Assembly: GCA_027596035.1 (NCBI GenBank)
Contig: JADGJA010000318.1
Span: forward strand, 1 to 23,594
Direction of reading: 5' to 3'
Source: Thoreauomyces humboldtii
Lineage: Eukaryota > Chytridiomycota > Chytridiomycetes > Spizellomycetales > Powellomycetaceae
DNA: 23,594 bases
A program made the position numbers and the translations under genes. Of this stretch, positions 9,949-19,952 are shown one piece after another; the first letter of the stretch is position 1; the number at the start of each line of letters is the position of its first letter. Below the pieces are notes generated by a model. It made no database searches. It was given only the letters and a program-made list of their open reading frames with translations, and was not told the DNA's origin.

Positions 9949-11545
9949 TCAATGCTGCGCTTCAAGCCACTCTTGATAAGCAGCAAGACGCTCCTGTTCC
10001 GCGGCTTCGTTCGTTGGTCCAGAAGAAGACTGCCGGTACTTCGCTTTTCCATCGGAAAGACTGGCGTCGATCCTCCGTCCCGCAAAGAACCGACCGTTCA
10101 TTTTCTACGAAGCAGATGTTCCGGTCAGGTCTTCGTCCTAGGCAGCATACGACAGGGAACCATACCCGTATGCAAAGTTCAGCGGCCTCGGGCTCCTTGA
10201 ACTTTATAGTCATTACACCGTTTTCCTCTAGCTACCGAAGGTTGCAGAGTAAGCTGCATGCAAAGAAACGTAGTGGAAGGGCATAACTCACATCGTACAG
10301 AACGATATTGGTAATCTCGCCGAGCTTTTCACACTCGTCCCGCACGTCTTGTTTCAAATCTAGTAACAACGTTGGGTCTTCCTAATAGGGCGAATAGGAT
10401 ATTAGTTTATCCCTTCCGGGCACACTGGAAATTTCTCGATCTACCTCAAGCTCTTTCAAAGTGAACATGTGCTTCAAAACAACCAGCTTGAGCGACTTGT
10501 CTTTCTTTCCTGGTTCATCCTCGAACCATTCAAGTCGTCTAAGTTCGACGATACAAAGGATAGTCAGAAGCGCTCAGAAGAAGGGGAAGGCGAATGAAAG
10601 GCTTGGGAGAGGGTTCGAGGAGGAAGCAGTCTTCAACTCACTTTCCGAGTTTATTGACCTTCTTGGGTGCTCCTTTCTTGTTTGCTACCGCTTTCGCCGC
10701 TGTCTGGCTTGCCTCACCTGGAATGACCGCTGGTTTTTCTTTTTCTTGGAAAACCGCCTGAGAGCATCTTCCGGTCAGTCAAGAGTATGCACATCGGTAA
10801 AAGGACACCCGTGTAACGCACCGCCTGCACCCGAATCTTCGATAAAGATCCGGCACGGAAATCGCTGTCATCAAGCAGATTGCACGCCAATTCCACCGAT
10901 TCTTCCTTGAAGTAGCTCACGAGAGCATCCCCTTTCGGAACGCCAGCAGCATCTTTGTACATTTTGATCTTTGGTTTCCCTTCGAAAAGCATTTTAGTTG
11001 CGTTCTTCAAGCGAGCAGGGGCTGTGCGGCCATCACCCTACCCGTAGTAAGGTCCTCCATCAGAATTCCAAATTTCTCGAACACTTCTTTCATCTCCTCT
11101 TCCGTCGCATCTGTTGGCAGCCCTGTCACATACACAGACGTGTTTGCTCTCTTCTTTGGCTCCCCTTTCGCTTTCTTTCCTGCAGGTTCGTCGGACGTGT
11201 ACACGTGCTGCTTCCGTTTTCCCTTCTTGTCCCCTGCCGCTTTTGGTTCCTCCACCACGGTCGGACCATACGCGGCTTGTTGAGACTCTATCAGAGATTC
11301 ATTCCTGCAACGGGAATCAGTTGAGGTCTCTGCAAAGAGGACTCTCGTCTTTTCCTCTTGCCGCCATACCACATTGGAAACCAAGCCTTCTTTCCTTCGT
11401 CCCACTCGTAGGCCACCGAATCGTCGCCTGTGTAGACATATCTGTCGGTCTCTTCCATATAGCGAACTTTGGGATCATCCTTCCATGAAATGAGAGGTTC
11501 TCCATCCGGCCCGTCCGGTGCCGAGGTGCTTGCGGAAGGCTGCAT
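9949..11545 (-). CDS. CUS2: U2 snRNP-associated splicing factor Cus2 / TAT-SF1 homologue (RRM + UHM)
   Basis: Nuclear factor that helps U2 snRNA fold and join SF3b at the branch site. Minus-strand exons: 11545-11370, 11304-11042, 10979-10822, 10757-10642, 10538-10445, 10381-10292, 10231-10166, 10104-9949; about 372 aa, close to typical fungal length. The N terminus carries the conserved AYEWDEGKKAWFPMW segment followed by ESLIESQQAAYG, then a Lys-rich stretch. RRM1 starts at about residue 113 (SVYVTGLPTDATEEEMKEVF) and continues with GKPKIKMYKDAAGVPKGDAL. The second RRM (about 250-335) has U2AF-homology-motif features: an acidic helix (DLKQDVRDECEKLGEI) and an R-x-F loop (NGRFFAGR, Arg326), the surface that binds tryptophan ligands of SF3b1 in known UHMs. 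All eight exons join in frame. The intron at 10641-10539 is the longest in the window (103 nt). Confidence 0.92.
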
Positions 11546-11746
11546 GAGGGTTTGTTTTTGGCCTGTACCGGTGCGTCACGGCAACGCAAACACCAGGGAC
11601 GTACCTACAGGGGGTGGGAGCAGAACTCGGTCAAGTGTGGCGCAGCACAGTGAAGGCATTTTTCCTGTCCGGTCGTGTCCGAGAAGTCTTCGGCTGCACA
11701 TGTCCTCGACGGTCTTCGCCCCGTGAACACTGAAATACTGAGCAAG
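11546..11746. promoter_or_regulatory. Bidirectional promoter between CUS2 and the ADIP/Msd1 gene
   Basis: Only about 200 bp separate the two divergent start codons, so both promoters and leaders must lie here or overlap. I see no TATA box or clear operator-like repeat. Confidence 0.45.
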
Positions 11747-14332
11747 ATGGGGGTCGAAGGCGATTTGTCGGGCTACACGTCGGACGACGACGTACACGTG
11801 CAGACTACCATGTAAGTGTTAGGATCGGCTGCATGATGCTTCTCCTTGATGATCAGCTGAATAAAACCCACCCTTCACGCTGTCCATAGGGACAACGGCA
11901 CTGCTGACGACACGCCGAATAGCAGTGCTTTGCAACGAAGTGTCGACTTTGTGAATCACGAGCTAGCTTCCGCGGGCTTTCCAGAAGCGTTGCAATTCTC
12001 GAGTTTCGGGAACGCGGAGGAGGCTTCCAGGATTTTGAACTGTATCTGCACGCTGCTGCAGCAACGTCAAGTGTGTCCCGAGTCGTCGACCGTCGTCGTT
12101 ATTCCTCCAAGCAAAGCTAATCGTGCGATTCCACAGAAAGATGTCGCATTTCGGGAAGATCTTCAGTATCGTCTCAGACGACTTAGCTCCGATAATGATG
12201 ATCTGGCAGGATCCGTAGTACGTTGTGTTTTGCTCAAGCTTTGGGAAACGAACGCTGCGATTAACGATGTACTTCGTAACAGGCCCGGCACAAGGCGCGT
12301 TTGGAGCAGACCGAGAAGGAATTGGTGACGGCGCAGAACAAACTGGATACTGCCCAAAAGTCACTGAAGAAAGAGATCGAAAAGCACACGACTGCTCGGG
12401 AAGAACTGAAGACCGTGAAATCCAACTTCCACTACAGCAAGACGCAATACAACGTGCGCGCCTAATCCATTATTCCCTGCATGAGGTTCCGATCCGATTC
12501 CTAACGATTCTCCTTTCAGCACGACCTGCGCAAGCGAGAACGCGACTTGCAAAAGCTGAAGGAACGCATGCAGCGGACCGCTTTGGACCACTCGAAAGTC
12601 TCGATCACGCTGGTCAATCCGGTTGCAAAAACGGTAGCGACTGGTTCTCGCAAAGAGCCGAAACGCCAGGACGACGTCATGTACGAGGTCGTCATGAAGA
12701 ACTACGAAGAACGCGAAAAGGAGCTCATGAGCGAGAATCAGCTCTTGCGTGAAACCCTCTTTTCCACATTCTCCGAATTGAAGAATCGGTTCGAGGACAG
12801 CACAGCCGTCAAAGACCTACCTCGGGACCGTGCAGCGTCGCAGGTGATTTGCCTCTTTTTTTCTCTTTGAGGAAACTCCTAGGAACCCTTCTGATCGAGC
12901 TGGAACAGGAAGCCGATGAAGATACAGTGGACAGAGCACACTTCCAAATGCCTTTCAATTTGGTGCAGAACTCTGTGCAGCAACGCATACGCCACGTGAT
13001 GCTAGACCTTAAGGACGAGTGGGAGAATCTGGCGGAGAACTTGATTGCCCAGGAAAGGAATCCCCAGTCAGACATCGCAGAGCGTATGGCGGCGCTGGAA
13101 GAACAGAATTGTAAGTCAAGAACAACGATAATACCGCTCCGTCATTTTATTCTTACCTTGGCGGAAACAATCTCAGTGCAATACCAGGAGATTATTGAGG
13201 AGCAGGAAAGGCTCTTGGGGCTGCAGCTCCAAGACATGAACGCACTTCATGAAGTGGTGCAAGCAGGGTCAGTAAAAAGTTGAAAACTACATTCAGTGAA
13301 GCCTAGATCTTGATACAATTCCTATCTTGAAGAGATGAAACCTCCGCAGCCGAGATCTTGGAACAGAAGAGGGAGCTAGAGGAGAACAAACGACAACTAG
13401 AAAGGGAACGATCGAAGTTCACTGAGGCTGCGATCAAGCTGGGCTTGGAAAGAGCAGCGCTCCAGGTGAAACATGAATGGCCGCACTTTCGCTGGCGTGG
13501 AAGCTCATTTTGCTAATTGTTCTGCCAGCGTGACAAAGCGGCGTTTGAGGAGCAGGGCCGCGCGCAAACCACACAGGCATTCCTCGGCTCGCTACCTGAG
13601 ACCCCAGCGTAGGCTTTTCTCGTTTCTGAGAGTCATTGTATATATTGAACTCACAACCTATGATTCAGATGGCTTCGAGAGAAGATCAGCAACTCAGGCA
13701 TGCCCGCTCATGTCGCAACACCATCTCGTATATCACATCCACTCCGTCCCCGAAGCCATCTGACAGGGGATCTTGAAAGCTCTATCTTCGACACTCCTTC
13801 GACAGCGTTCGGCCGCACGTATAGTAATTCGAAGCCGACCCAGAAGCCCGAGTTCCCCGAAAAGACGGACGAAGAACGATATGAGTTGGACGGGATGATC
13901 GCGCCATCCGACACGTTGCTACAAACTCCGAAGGCTACCACGACGTCCTACCTTTCACCGATTGATAGGCATTCAGATTTCACTCCATCTTCGGCCGGCG
14001 GCTTGTCAGGGCGGTCCGGAACTACCGCGTCGACGCCGTCCTTCATCCGTTCTGCGCTCAAAAAAACTGTCCACCCTACGGTCCGTGCGCGAAGCGTCCG
14101 CATCACGGTCGACGAAGCAGAGGGCCGTAGTTTCCGACCTGGTGAAGGAGACCGCTCGGTTTCGGAGCTGGGTTCCAGCACGAACTCGATTTCTAGAGGC
14201 GTGACCGCAACGCGGCGTGCGGTCACCACATCCAAGCCCTTCCTGGCGACATCCACACCGAACAGCGTGAGCGGAGGGGAACCCGCGTCGCGATCTGGTT
14301 CGCTCAATGGAGCCGCCCCGGCAGCCGAGTGA
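11747..14332 (+). CDS. ADIP/SSX2IP/Msd1-family coiled-coil protein (spindle-pole microtubule anchoring)
   Basis: Resembles the Afadin/alpha-actinin-binding (ADIP) family, whose fission yeast member Msd1 and human member SSX2IP anchor gamma-tubulin complexes and minus ends at the spindle pole body or centrosome. Exons: 11747-11811, 11890-12070, 12137-12214, 12283-12453, 12520-12829, 12883-13110, 13177-13267, 13333-13465, 13529-13608, 13669-14332; about 666 aa. The signature N terminus reads VDFVNHELASAGFPEAL, then AEEASRILNCICTLLQQRQ and FREDLQYRLRRLSSDNDDLAG. Long heptad-rich coiled coil follows (ARHKARLEQTEKELVTAQNK; DETSAAEILEQKREL; RSKFTEAAIKLGLERAALQ). The last 220 residues are Ser/Thr/Pro-rich and look disordered, with several SP/TP sites that could be CDK targets (inference). 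Exon 1 is short (22 codons) but opens with a good start and joins in frame. The 53-nt intron at 12830-12882 was chosen because a 39-nt alternative breaks the frame. Confidence 0.82.
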
Positions 14333-14514
14333 ATCCATCATACAATTTAGTGCAAGATCTCGGAGAGTGAATGCGGTGATGAACGGACAAGATTCGTTTT
14401 GATTGGGACTCGTAGTCATATGTGAAGTTCTCCTTTGGCGCACTGCCCGGGGAGTATCTATTTAGTATAGCACCAAAAGAAAGCAAGGATGTAAGAGTCT
14501 ACGTAGTGATATAT
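14333..14514. other. Convergent spacer between the ADIP/Msd1 and ELM1-family genes
   Basis: About 180 bp hold both 3' UTRs. The stretch around 14455-14520 is AT-rich, consistent with poly(A) signals on both strands. No gene is seen. Confidence 0.45.
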
Positions 14515-15980
14515 CTATATGTATGGTCTTTTAGGCCAGAGCCGTTTCGCAACTTCGGCGGCCACTAAAGGCGTCTGGTTTTCGTGAGTCAAGTCCCACG
14601 GTGGGTGCTCTCCGACATCGCTGAGTATATCTGTAGTTGGATCAAGTGGCCCAGTCGCCGGTATGCGTGATGGCACGAATCTTCTGGCCCGGCATTCTGC
14701 TATTAGCTTTGTCATATATTGTCGCCGACCATTCGAATGAACAGCAGATGGGGCGCCGATGATGTATAGCGGTTTCCTGCAAGTAAAATCTATTAGCTAC
14801 GTAAACATCGTGGGTGGAATCCGCAGATAATGTACCGTAGTGTCAACGCTTCGGACGCCATAGTGATCGAGTCCGCTGTCACAGCAATATGCGTCGCGCG
14901 TTTAAGAAGGCTGTGATACAGATTGGACGGCCCTTCGGCAAACTCATAAAGAAGAATATGTCGTTTTCTTTCTGGCGGCTGCCTCTGATGCCAAGCTCTA
15001 ATCAACATGCAGTTCTAGGACAGGCACGCGTTCAGCGGAGTCACGAGGAGCGTAAGCTTAGGGGCAGCGCTACTCACCTCTTCAGTGGTTCGATCCGAAA
15101 ATGTAATCATAACCTGGCCTAGATGAACATCTACTATTCGCTGCAAATGGTCACATCAGGACCGCAAGGTACAATTGGATATTGTCAGAAGTGGCGGTAC
15201 CGTACCTCGAGCATCTGGCACATTTTCAAGACATCGTCCCTCCTCCAAGCGAATTCACGTTCATTTCCACCGCCAATGAGCGCCGCCACTGCCAGCTCTC
15301 TCTCGTCGACAAAATCCCCGCTCTCACCGAGAGCCAGCGTGCCCAGGCCCGGCGCAGCGACTACATCCTCATCTGTGGTGCTCAAACTGTATCTCAAGGG
15401 CACAATGATTTCGCTTCCTTTGAGGGCTCTGGAAAGTCCGAGCGTAGGCCATTCCCAACGGGCTACAACCGCAACATCGAAATTGTCCAGTCCGACAAAG
15501 GGCATCCCGATGCAGACAGCCCTGGCGCGACCACCGCTGCTAGCGCGAGCCTGCAGAGCTGCGAGGGTTGTATCGGCGCAGGTAGCAATTACAATGGAAG
15601 GATACGGGATCGTGAGCGTGTCATGACGTGGGGATTCGAGGAACCAGGGAAGGGCGCGAGGTGGGGCGTCTTTCGCAAAGGTACCGTGTCGGTGGTCCAG
15701 CAAGCGCTTCTGAAACACAGGAAAGAGCCACTTTACACCTGTAGAGGAAAGAAACGGATTTATAAGCTTTGGTGTAGGTAGCATGGACACAGATCGGCGG
15801 AAAGGTACTTTGGGCAGGGACAACGTTCTTCAATATGATCTTGCAGCCCATCTTCTGCGCCAGGGCAATAGCTTGCTTGTCACGCCCCGTTTTTCCAGCG
15901 GTGATAATCCAAGCAGTATGGTTGAGACCACGAGGTGTTGGTAGATGTTTTCTTTGTTCCGTTGCAAGGTCAGAAACCAT
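14515..15980 (-). CDS. ELM1-family protein (DUF1022, PF06258), possible mitochondrial protein
   Basis: Member of the family named for Arabidopsis ELM1, which recruits the dynamin DRP3A to mitochondria for fission; bacterial members look like glycosyltransferases, and the fungal role is not established. Exons: 15980-15809, 15738-15206, 15140-15078, 15014-14836, 14776-14515; 402 aa from this start, close to the plant protein. Family marks: AWIITAGKTGRDKQAIALAQ near the N terminus, FDVAVVARWEWP, AALIGGGNEREFAW, VMITFSDRTTEE, then HIAVTADSITMASEAL (about 298-313) and KPLYIIGAPS. These follow the order expected in ELM1 proteins (LIGG block, T-x-S-x-R-T block, T-A-D-S-x-S/T-M block). The start is uncertain: the same frame stays open up to 16334, with other ATGs at 16064 and 16334, and the intervening residues are Arg-rich and acid-poor, like a mitochondrial presequence. 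A start at 16334 would leave only 11 bp to the GTR2 start, so I used the shortest one. Confidence 0.8.
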
Positions 15981-16345
15981 CGTTCGGCGTGAGCATCGTT
16001 CCGTTGTGGTGAGCCCAAAGGTTTCGTTCCGACCGATGCCTCGACAAGCTGACAAGCCTCGCATGATCCCGAACGTTCGCGGGTATCTAGAGCACGGCGC
16101 TATGATACTACAACGCCTTCGCAGGGAACAAGCCCTCGATCTCGTGTAATTCTTAGCTCCACGAAGCAAATGGGAAGCCCGTTGTAACCCTTGGAAGACT
16201 CCTCCCCGTTGACTCAGACAGCTGCCAACGTGAGTCGCACAGAGTTGCACAGCATCGCATCTGCTCATCTCAACAACTCTGCTGCATTCCCAGAGGCAGA
16301 TCGCCAAGTCTACCATAGTACGGAGCATTGGCAAGTTTTACGATC
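15981..16345. promoter_or_regulatory. Divergent promoter between the ELM1-family gene and GTR2
   Basis: About 365 bp if the short ELM1 start is right; part may code for an N-terminal extension of that protein, since its frame stays open to 16334. No TATA box or clear repeat is seen. No other gene is supported here. Confidence 0.4.
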
Positions 16346-18052
16346 ATGGCGGTGAGAAGAGACGTAATCGGGACAGAAGCTCTGCGTTGTTCCTGATTCT
16401 GTTCCGTCGAGAAGGGTCATGATTATGGTACACTGGGCGACATTGACATTGTATCACCGCAAATCGGAGTCAACGGCGTGGGGGAGCACTCGATGTATGG
16501 ATTGTCTAAATAAGCGAATGGTGGCTGCGGCATGGCGCACGGTTCTTATACTGGCCGTCTTAGATCTGGGGACGCCGTGCCGATGACGAGAGGCGACGGA
16601 CACCCTAGGCTACTCTTGATGGGTCAAAAACGGTACGTTGAGATGCCTTGTCGTTGCTGCAGCACAGACTTGGGCTCATACAAAGCCGTGATTCTTCTGC
16701 CTGCAGGAGTGGGAAGTCAAGCATAGAACGAGTGGTATTTCATAAGATGTCTCCCAACGAGACGTTGTTCGTTGAAAGCACGGCCGTTCTTCGAAAAGAG
16801 GCGATAGTGTAAGCTGTCCGCAACACGATGCTTGGATCGCATATCGGAATGCCGGCTGACCGCTGGTTGGTTCTTTCTTCATCAGGTCCTCCATCGACCT
16901 CGAAATCTGGGACTATCCCGGAAACGTCGACCTGTTCGATCCCTCCTTTGATGCTCAGGAGGCTTTCGAAGGCAGCACGGCGCTCGTGTTTGTGATTGAT
17001 GCTCAGGTATAATCAGCGTTCTGTCGCTCGCCTCCTGTCGACGCGCTAGATCGTTGATGGTTTGGTGAAAGTAAAGGACGAATACCTGGAAGCCTTGCAA
17101 CGGCTTTACATGACCGTTACGCGCGCGCATAAAGTCAACCCGGACATCTCGTTTGAGGTTTTCATTCACAAAGTCGATGGGCTTTCGGATGACCACAAAA
17201 TTGGTATGTGTGCGCTGTCTTGGCTTTGGGTCACTGGTCCGGAAGCCAACAGCCATCTCGTTCGGCAGAAACGCAACGAGACATACATCAACGCATCAGT
17301 GACGAACTTTCGGATGCACAGCTTGACAATATCCATCTCAGCTTTCACCTGACCTCCATCTATGACCATTCGATTTACGAAGCCATTTCCAAGGTCATCC
17401 AAAAACTCATACCTCAGTTGGCGACCTTCGAAAACTTGCTGAACATCCTCTGCTCGGTATGTAACTTCTCGGACCATGGCTACGCTGACGTAGATTCGGG
17501 ATCTCACGCGTCTATAACCTCAGAATTCCGGCATCGAAAAGGCCTTTTTGTTTGACATAATGTCCAAAGTCTATATTGCCACGGACAGCTCCCCCGTCGA
17601 CATGCAATCGTACGAGCTTTGCAGCGACATGATAGACGTCATTTTCGACGTCTCCTGTATATACAAGTAAGAAGATTCATAGTGATCGATTGTGACCCGG
17701 CCCATACTTATTAACCGTTCACGTCTGCAGCCCCCCAAGCGACGCCATATCACCCGTCTCGCCATCTCACCACCCACCAACCGAGTCTCACGCAACCATT
17801 CGTCTGAATAACGGCATGGTTCTTTACCTCCGGGAGGTCAACAAGTACTTGTCACTCGTCACACTGCTGAGGGAGGATAACTTCGAGAAGCAAGGGCTTA
17901 TCGACTACAACTTCAGATGCTTCCAGGAGGCGATCTTGGAAGTGTTTGTCGTGAGGAAACGGGCAGCGGGGAGCAGACGAGCACGAAGAGAGGAGCGCGA
18001 GGACGCGCAGAGGAAAAACAAGAGCATTGGGTCCGCGACGGAGCTGCAATAG
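16346..18052 (+). CDS. GTR2: Rag GTPase Gtr2 (RagC/RagD homologue)
   Basis: Small GTPase that pairs with Gtr1 on the vacuole and signals amino-acid supply to TORC1. Exons: 16346-16351, 16415-16494, 16564-16632, 16707-16808, 16886-17006, 17050-17203, 17269-17456, 17524-17666, 17731-18052; 394 aa. P-loop GQKRSGKSS at residues 49-57. Switch II region EIWDYPGN (92-99), where RagC proteins have DFPG. The base-recognition motif is HKVD (166-169) followed by [17 protein letters not shown], almost identical to human RagC as I know it. The C-terminal roadblock domain starts at [11 protein letters not shown] (residue 241) and includes [18 protein letters not shown] basic, Arg/Lys-rich tail ends the protein. 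The first exon is only ATG-GCG, joined to [18 protein letters not shown]; this N-terminal segment is inferred from splice signals and frame. An ATG at 16532 falls inside the proposed second intron. The intron at 17007-17049 is only 43 nt. Confidence 0.93.
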
Positions 18053-18202
18053 CCTTGGAAAGAGCGGCGGGAGTGGGCAAGGGCGGATCGCTGCTGTATT
18101 TGAGCGAACGGCCCGCTGAATAAGGATAGTCTACTGCAAAATCTACATAAGGGGAAAGCGACCACCGTCTTTCAGTGATAACCGAAGCTCCGGAAAGTCC
18201 AT
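18053..18202. other. Convergent spacer between GTR2 and the METTL6-type gene
   Basis: Only 150 bp separate the two stop codons, the shortest convergent spacer here; the two 3' UTRs very probably overlap as antisense RNA. No gene is seen. Confidence 0.5.
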
Positions 18203-19374
18203 TTAGAGTCTCCTGGTGAAGCGTGCTTGCACAAAGACCCGCGTCATGGTGAGCTCCCGCTTCCTGTTGACCACCTCCTTGACCACGTATTCACAAGTGT
18301 CACACTCAAAGTCCCCGGCATCTTCGAAGAGCTTTCGCAAAAAGTCAGTCGAGAAGAAATAGGAGAACGTTCCGTCTTGTCGTGCGTAAAGTCGGTCCTG
18401 CATCAAGGAGGTGGATTTGAAGCGAACCATCGCCGCATCGTTCAGCCCGTAGTCGCGAACCAACACGGATCCACCGGGTTTCAACACGGATTTGAGGTTG
18501 CTGATCGCGTGAGGCATGTCCCTATCACAAGGAAAAGTCCGGTCAGTCCTTCCGCTTGCCAAGAGAACAGCAACTGAACGACCGAGTATGCGCACCCTGG
18601 TGTTATGGCGCTCAACACAAACAGTGCAGATATGAGATCGAGCGACTCTGGCGGGATGCTATTGGTCAGCGGAACGGCGGTGATGTCACATACAAACGCT
18701 TTGCATCGATCCTCAGTATAGTTGGGATCCGCCTGAGGAGAAGAGGACACGACGGTCAGACAAGCAGGCTGACACCTGGTGAATCGACACGTTCTGACGA
18801 CGTACCTTCACGAAGTCGATGGCTCTGGTAGAGAGATCGCAACCGTAGATGTAGAGTTCGGGATTGGACGCCACGAGAGGGAAGATGAAGTTCCCTACGC
18901 CACATCCAAGTTCTGCAAAGGGACGTGATCAGCATGGGCGGTCCTGCAGGTGGGTGAGAAAGTGGGTACCTAGCAAGCGCTGAGGAAGAAATTTGATGAG
19001 CCCCTTTGTCCGAGCGGCGCTTTTTGCGAACCCTGCGCCCTCGCTACCTTTGAGCAAGGCTCCCCGCCCGCGGGTCGCAGCTCTGGGAACTCGCGGTCGG
19101 TCCAGTGACGGTCTTTGAAGAAGTTGGTCGTGTTCCGCTTGTAGAACCTGCAACCAGAGAAGCAGGATACGGTCACCCCTCCGACAAGGATGCACCAAGC
19201 CGACGAGGATTGCCAAGTTGCTCACAGGTCCCAGCTCTTTGTCGTGTCCTTGATGAGTTTCGCGTGCTGAAACGCGGACATGGTCGAGACCGTATCAACT
19301 TGAAGTGGAGAAGGTGCTCCAGCGCCTCTGCTTCCCTCGTCCTTTGTCTCGTCATGCTCGACCTCTAATGACAT
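18203..19374 (-). CDS. METTL6: tRNA 3-methylcytidine methyltransferase, METTL6/Trm141 type
   Basis: SAM-dependent enzyme that makes m3C at position 32 in the anticodon loop; METTL6 and fission yeast Trm141 act on serine tRNAs. Exons: 19374-19226, 19147-19048, 19003-18970, 18912-18806, 18732-18596, 18521-18203; 281 aa, close to human METTL6. Family marks: FYKRNTTNFFKDRHWTDREF (from residue 51), SAM motif I ELGCGVGNFIFP (95-106), YGCDLSTRAIDFVK, DPNYTEDRCKAFVCDIT, LFVLSAITPGDMPHAISNLK, then VLKPGGSVLVRDYGLNDAAM and LYARQDGTFSYFF. The short spacer between the N-terminal block and motif I, and the lack of an actin-binding extension, favour METTL6/Trm141 over Trm140/METTL2. Exon 3 is only 34 nt and follows a 44-nt intron; without it the motif I glutamate codon would not form in frame. 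Start chosen at the first ATG of a frame that reads directly into the conserved region. Confidence 0.92.
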
Positions 19375-19952
19375 GATACTGGTACTGTAGAAGACCCCGC
19401 TTTGAGTTCCTGAATGTGTACAGCAAAGCGTCCAGGAAAAGGGGTGATGGCCATCTCAAAGGGAAAAGTTTGGAAGGCCCCTGGACACAAAGAGACACAC
19501 ACACACGACGACCTTCCCGTGGTACCGGTACAGCACTGCTTTTACCTTTGCGTCATAGGGGGGTTCTTTGGGTTTTGTTCGGAGGAGGCAAGCGGCGATC
19601 TCTGTTCCCTTCGGTCTCGTCCGGTCGTTTTTTGCCTTTCACAGGCACGCTTCCATCCGTCATAGGAGATGGTTTTAAAAGATATCGATAATTACACAGT
19701 CGGTATATCATATAGTCGTACGCTTCCCGCCTTCGTTCCCCCTGCACGCTTGCTCTACACGCTTCGCATATCCCAAAGCACGTTCGGTTCGCCCTCACCT
19801 GCATACTGTAGAAGCGATCAGCATCCGAGTCTCGGCCCACTCTGAAAACAAGGCGAAGGGCATCTACAGTATTTACTCAACCAAAGTCGACCATTCATCT
19901 GGGAAACCGGTCCCCCCCCCTCGATCACTGCGCATCACCCTCATATTCAATC
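19375..19952. promoter_or_regulatory. Divergent promoter between the METTL6-type gene and the NIPA gene
   Basis: About 580 bp without a supported gene. It contains an ACACAC run (about 19495-19505), an AT-rich patch with GATATCGATAATTA near 19679, and a run of nine C at 19912-19920 about 30 bp before the NIPA start. Open frames on both strands are short and show no conserved features. Confidence 0.45.

Noticed and set aside
12844..12882. A 39-nt intron in the ADIP/Msd1 gene using CAG|GTGATT
   Set aside because: It leads into a stop (TGA) after three codons. Using the GT at 12830 gives a 53-nt intron and restores the coiled-coil frame.
14006..14443. A 145-codon minus-strand frame opposite the ADIP/Msd1 C terminus
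   Set aside because: Arg/Cys-rich composition without motifs, antisense to the Ser/Thr/Pro-rich tail of a gene with good support.
16532..16726. ATG at 16532 as the GTR2 start
   Set aside because: It is in frame with the P-loop exon but sits inside a 69-nt GT-AG intron (16495-16563). Splicing to 16346 and 16415 gives a more coherent N terminus.
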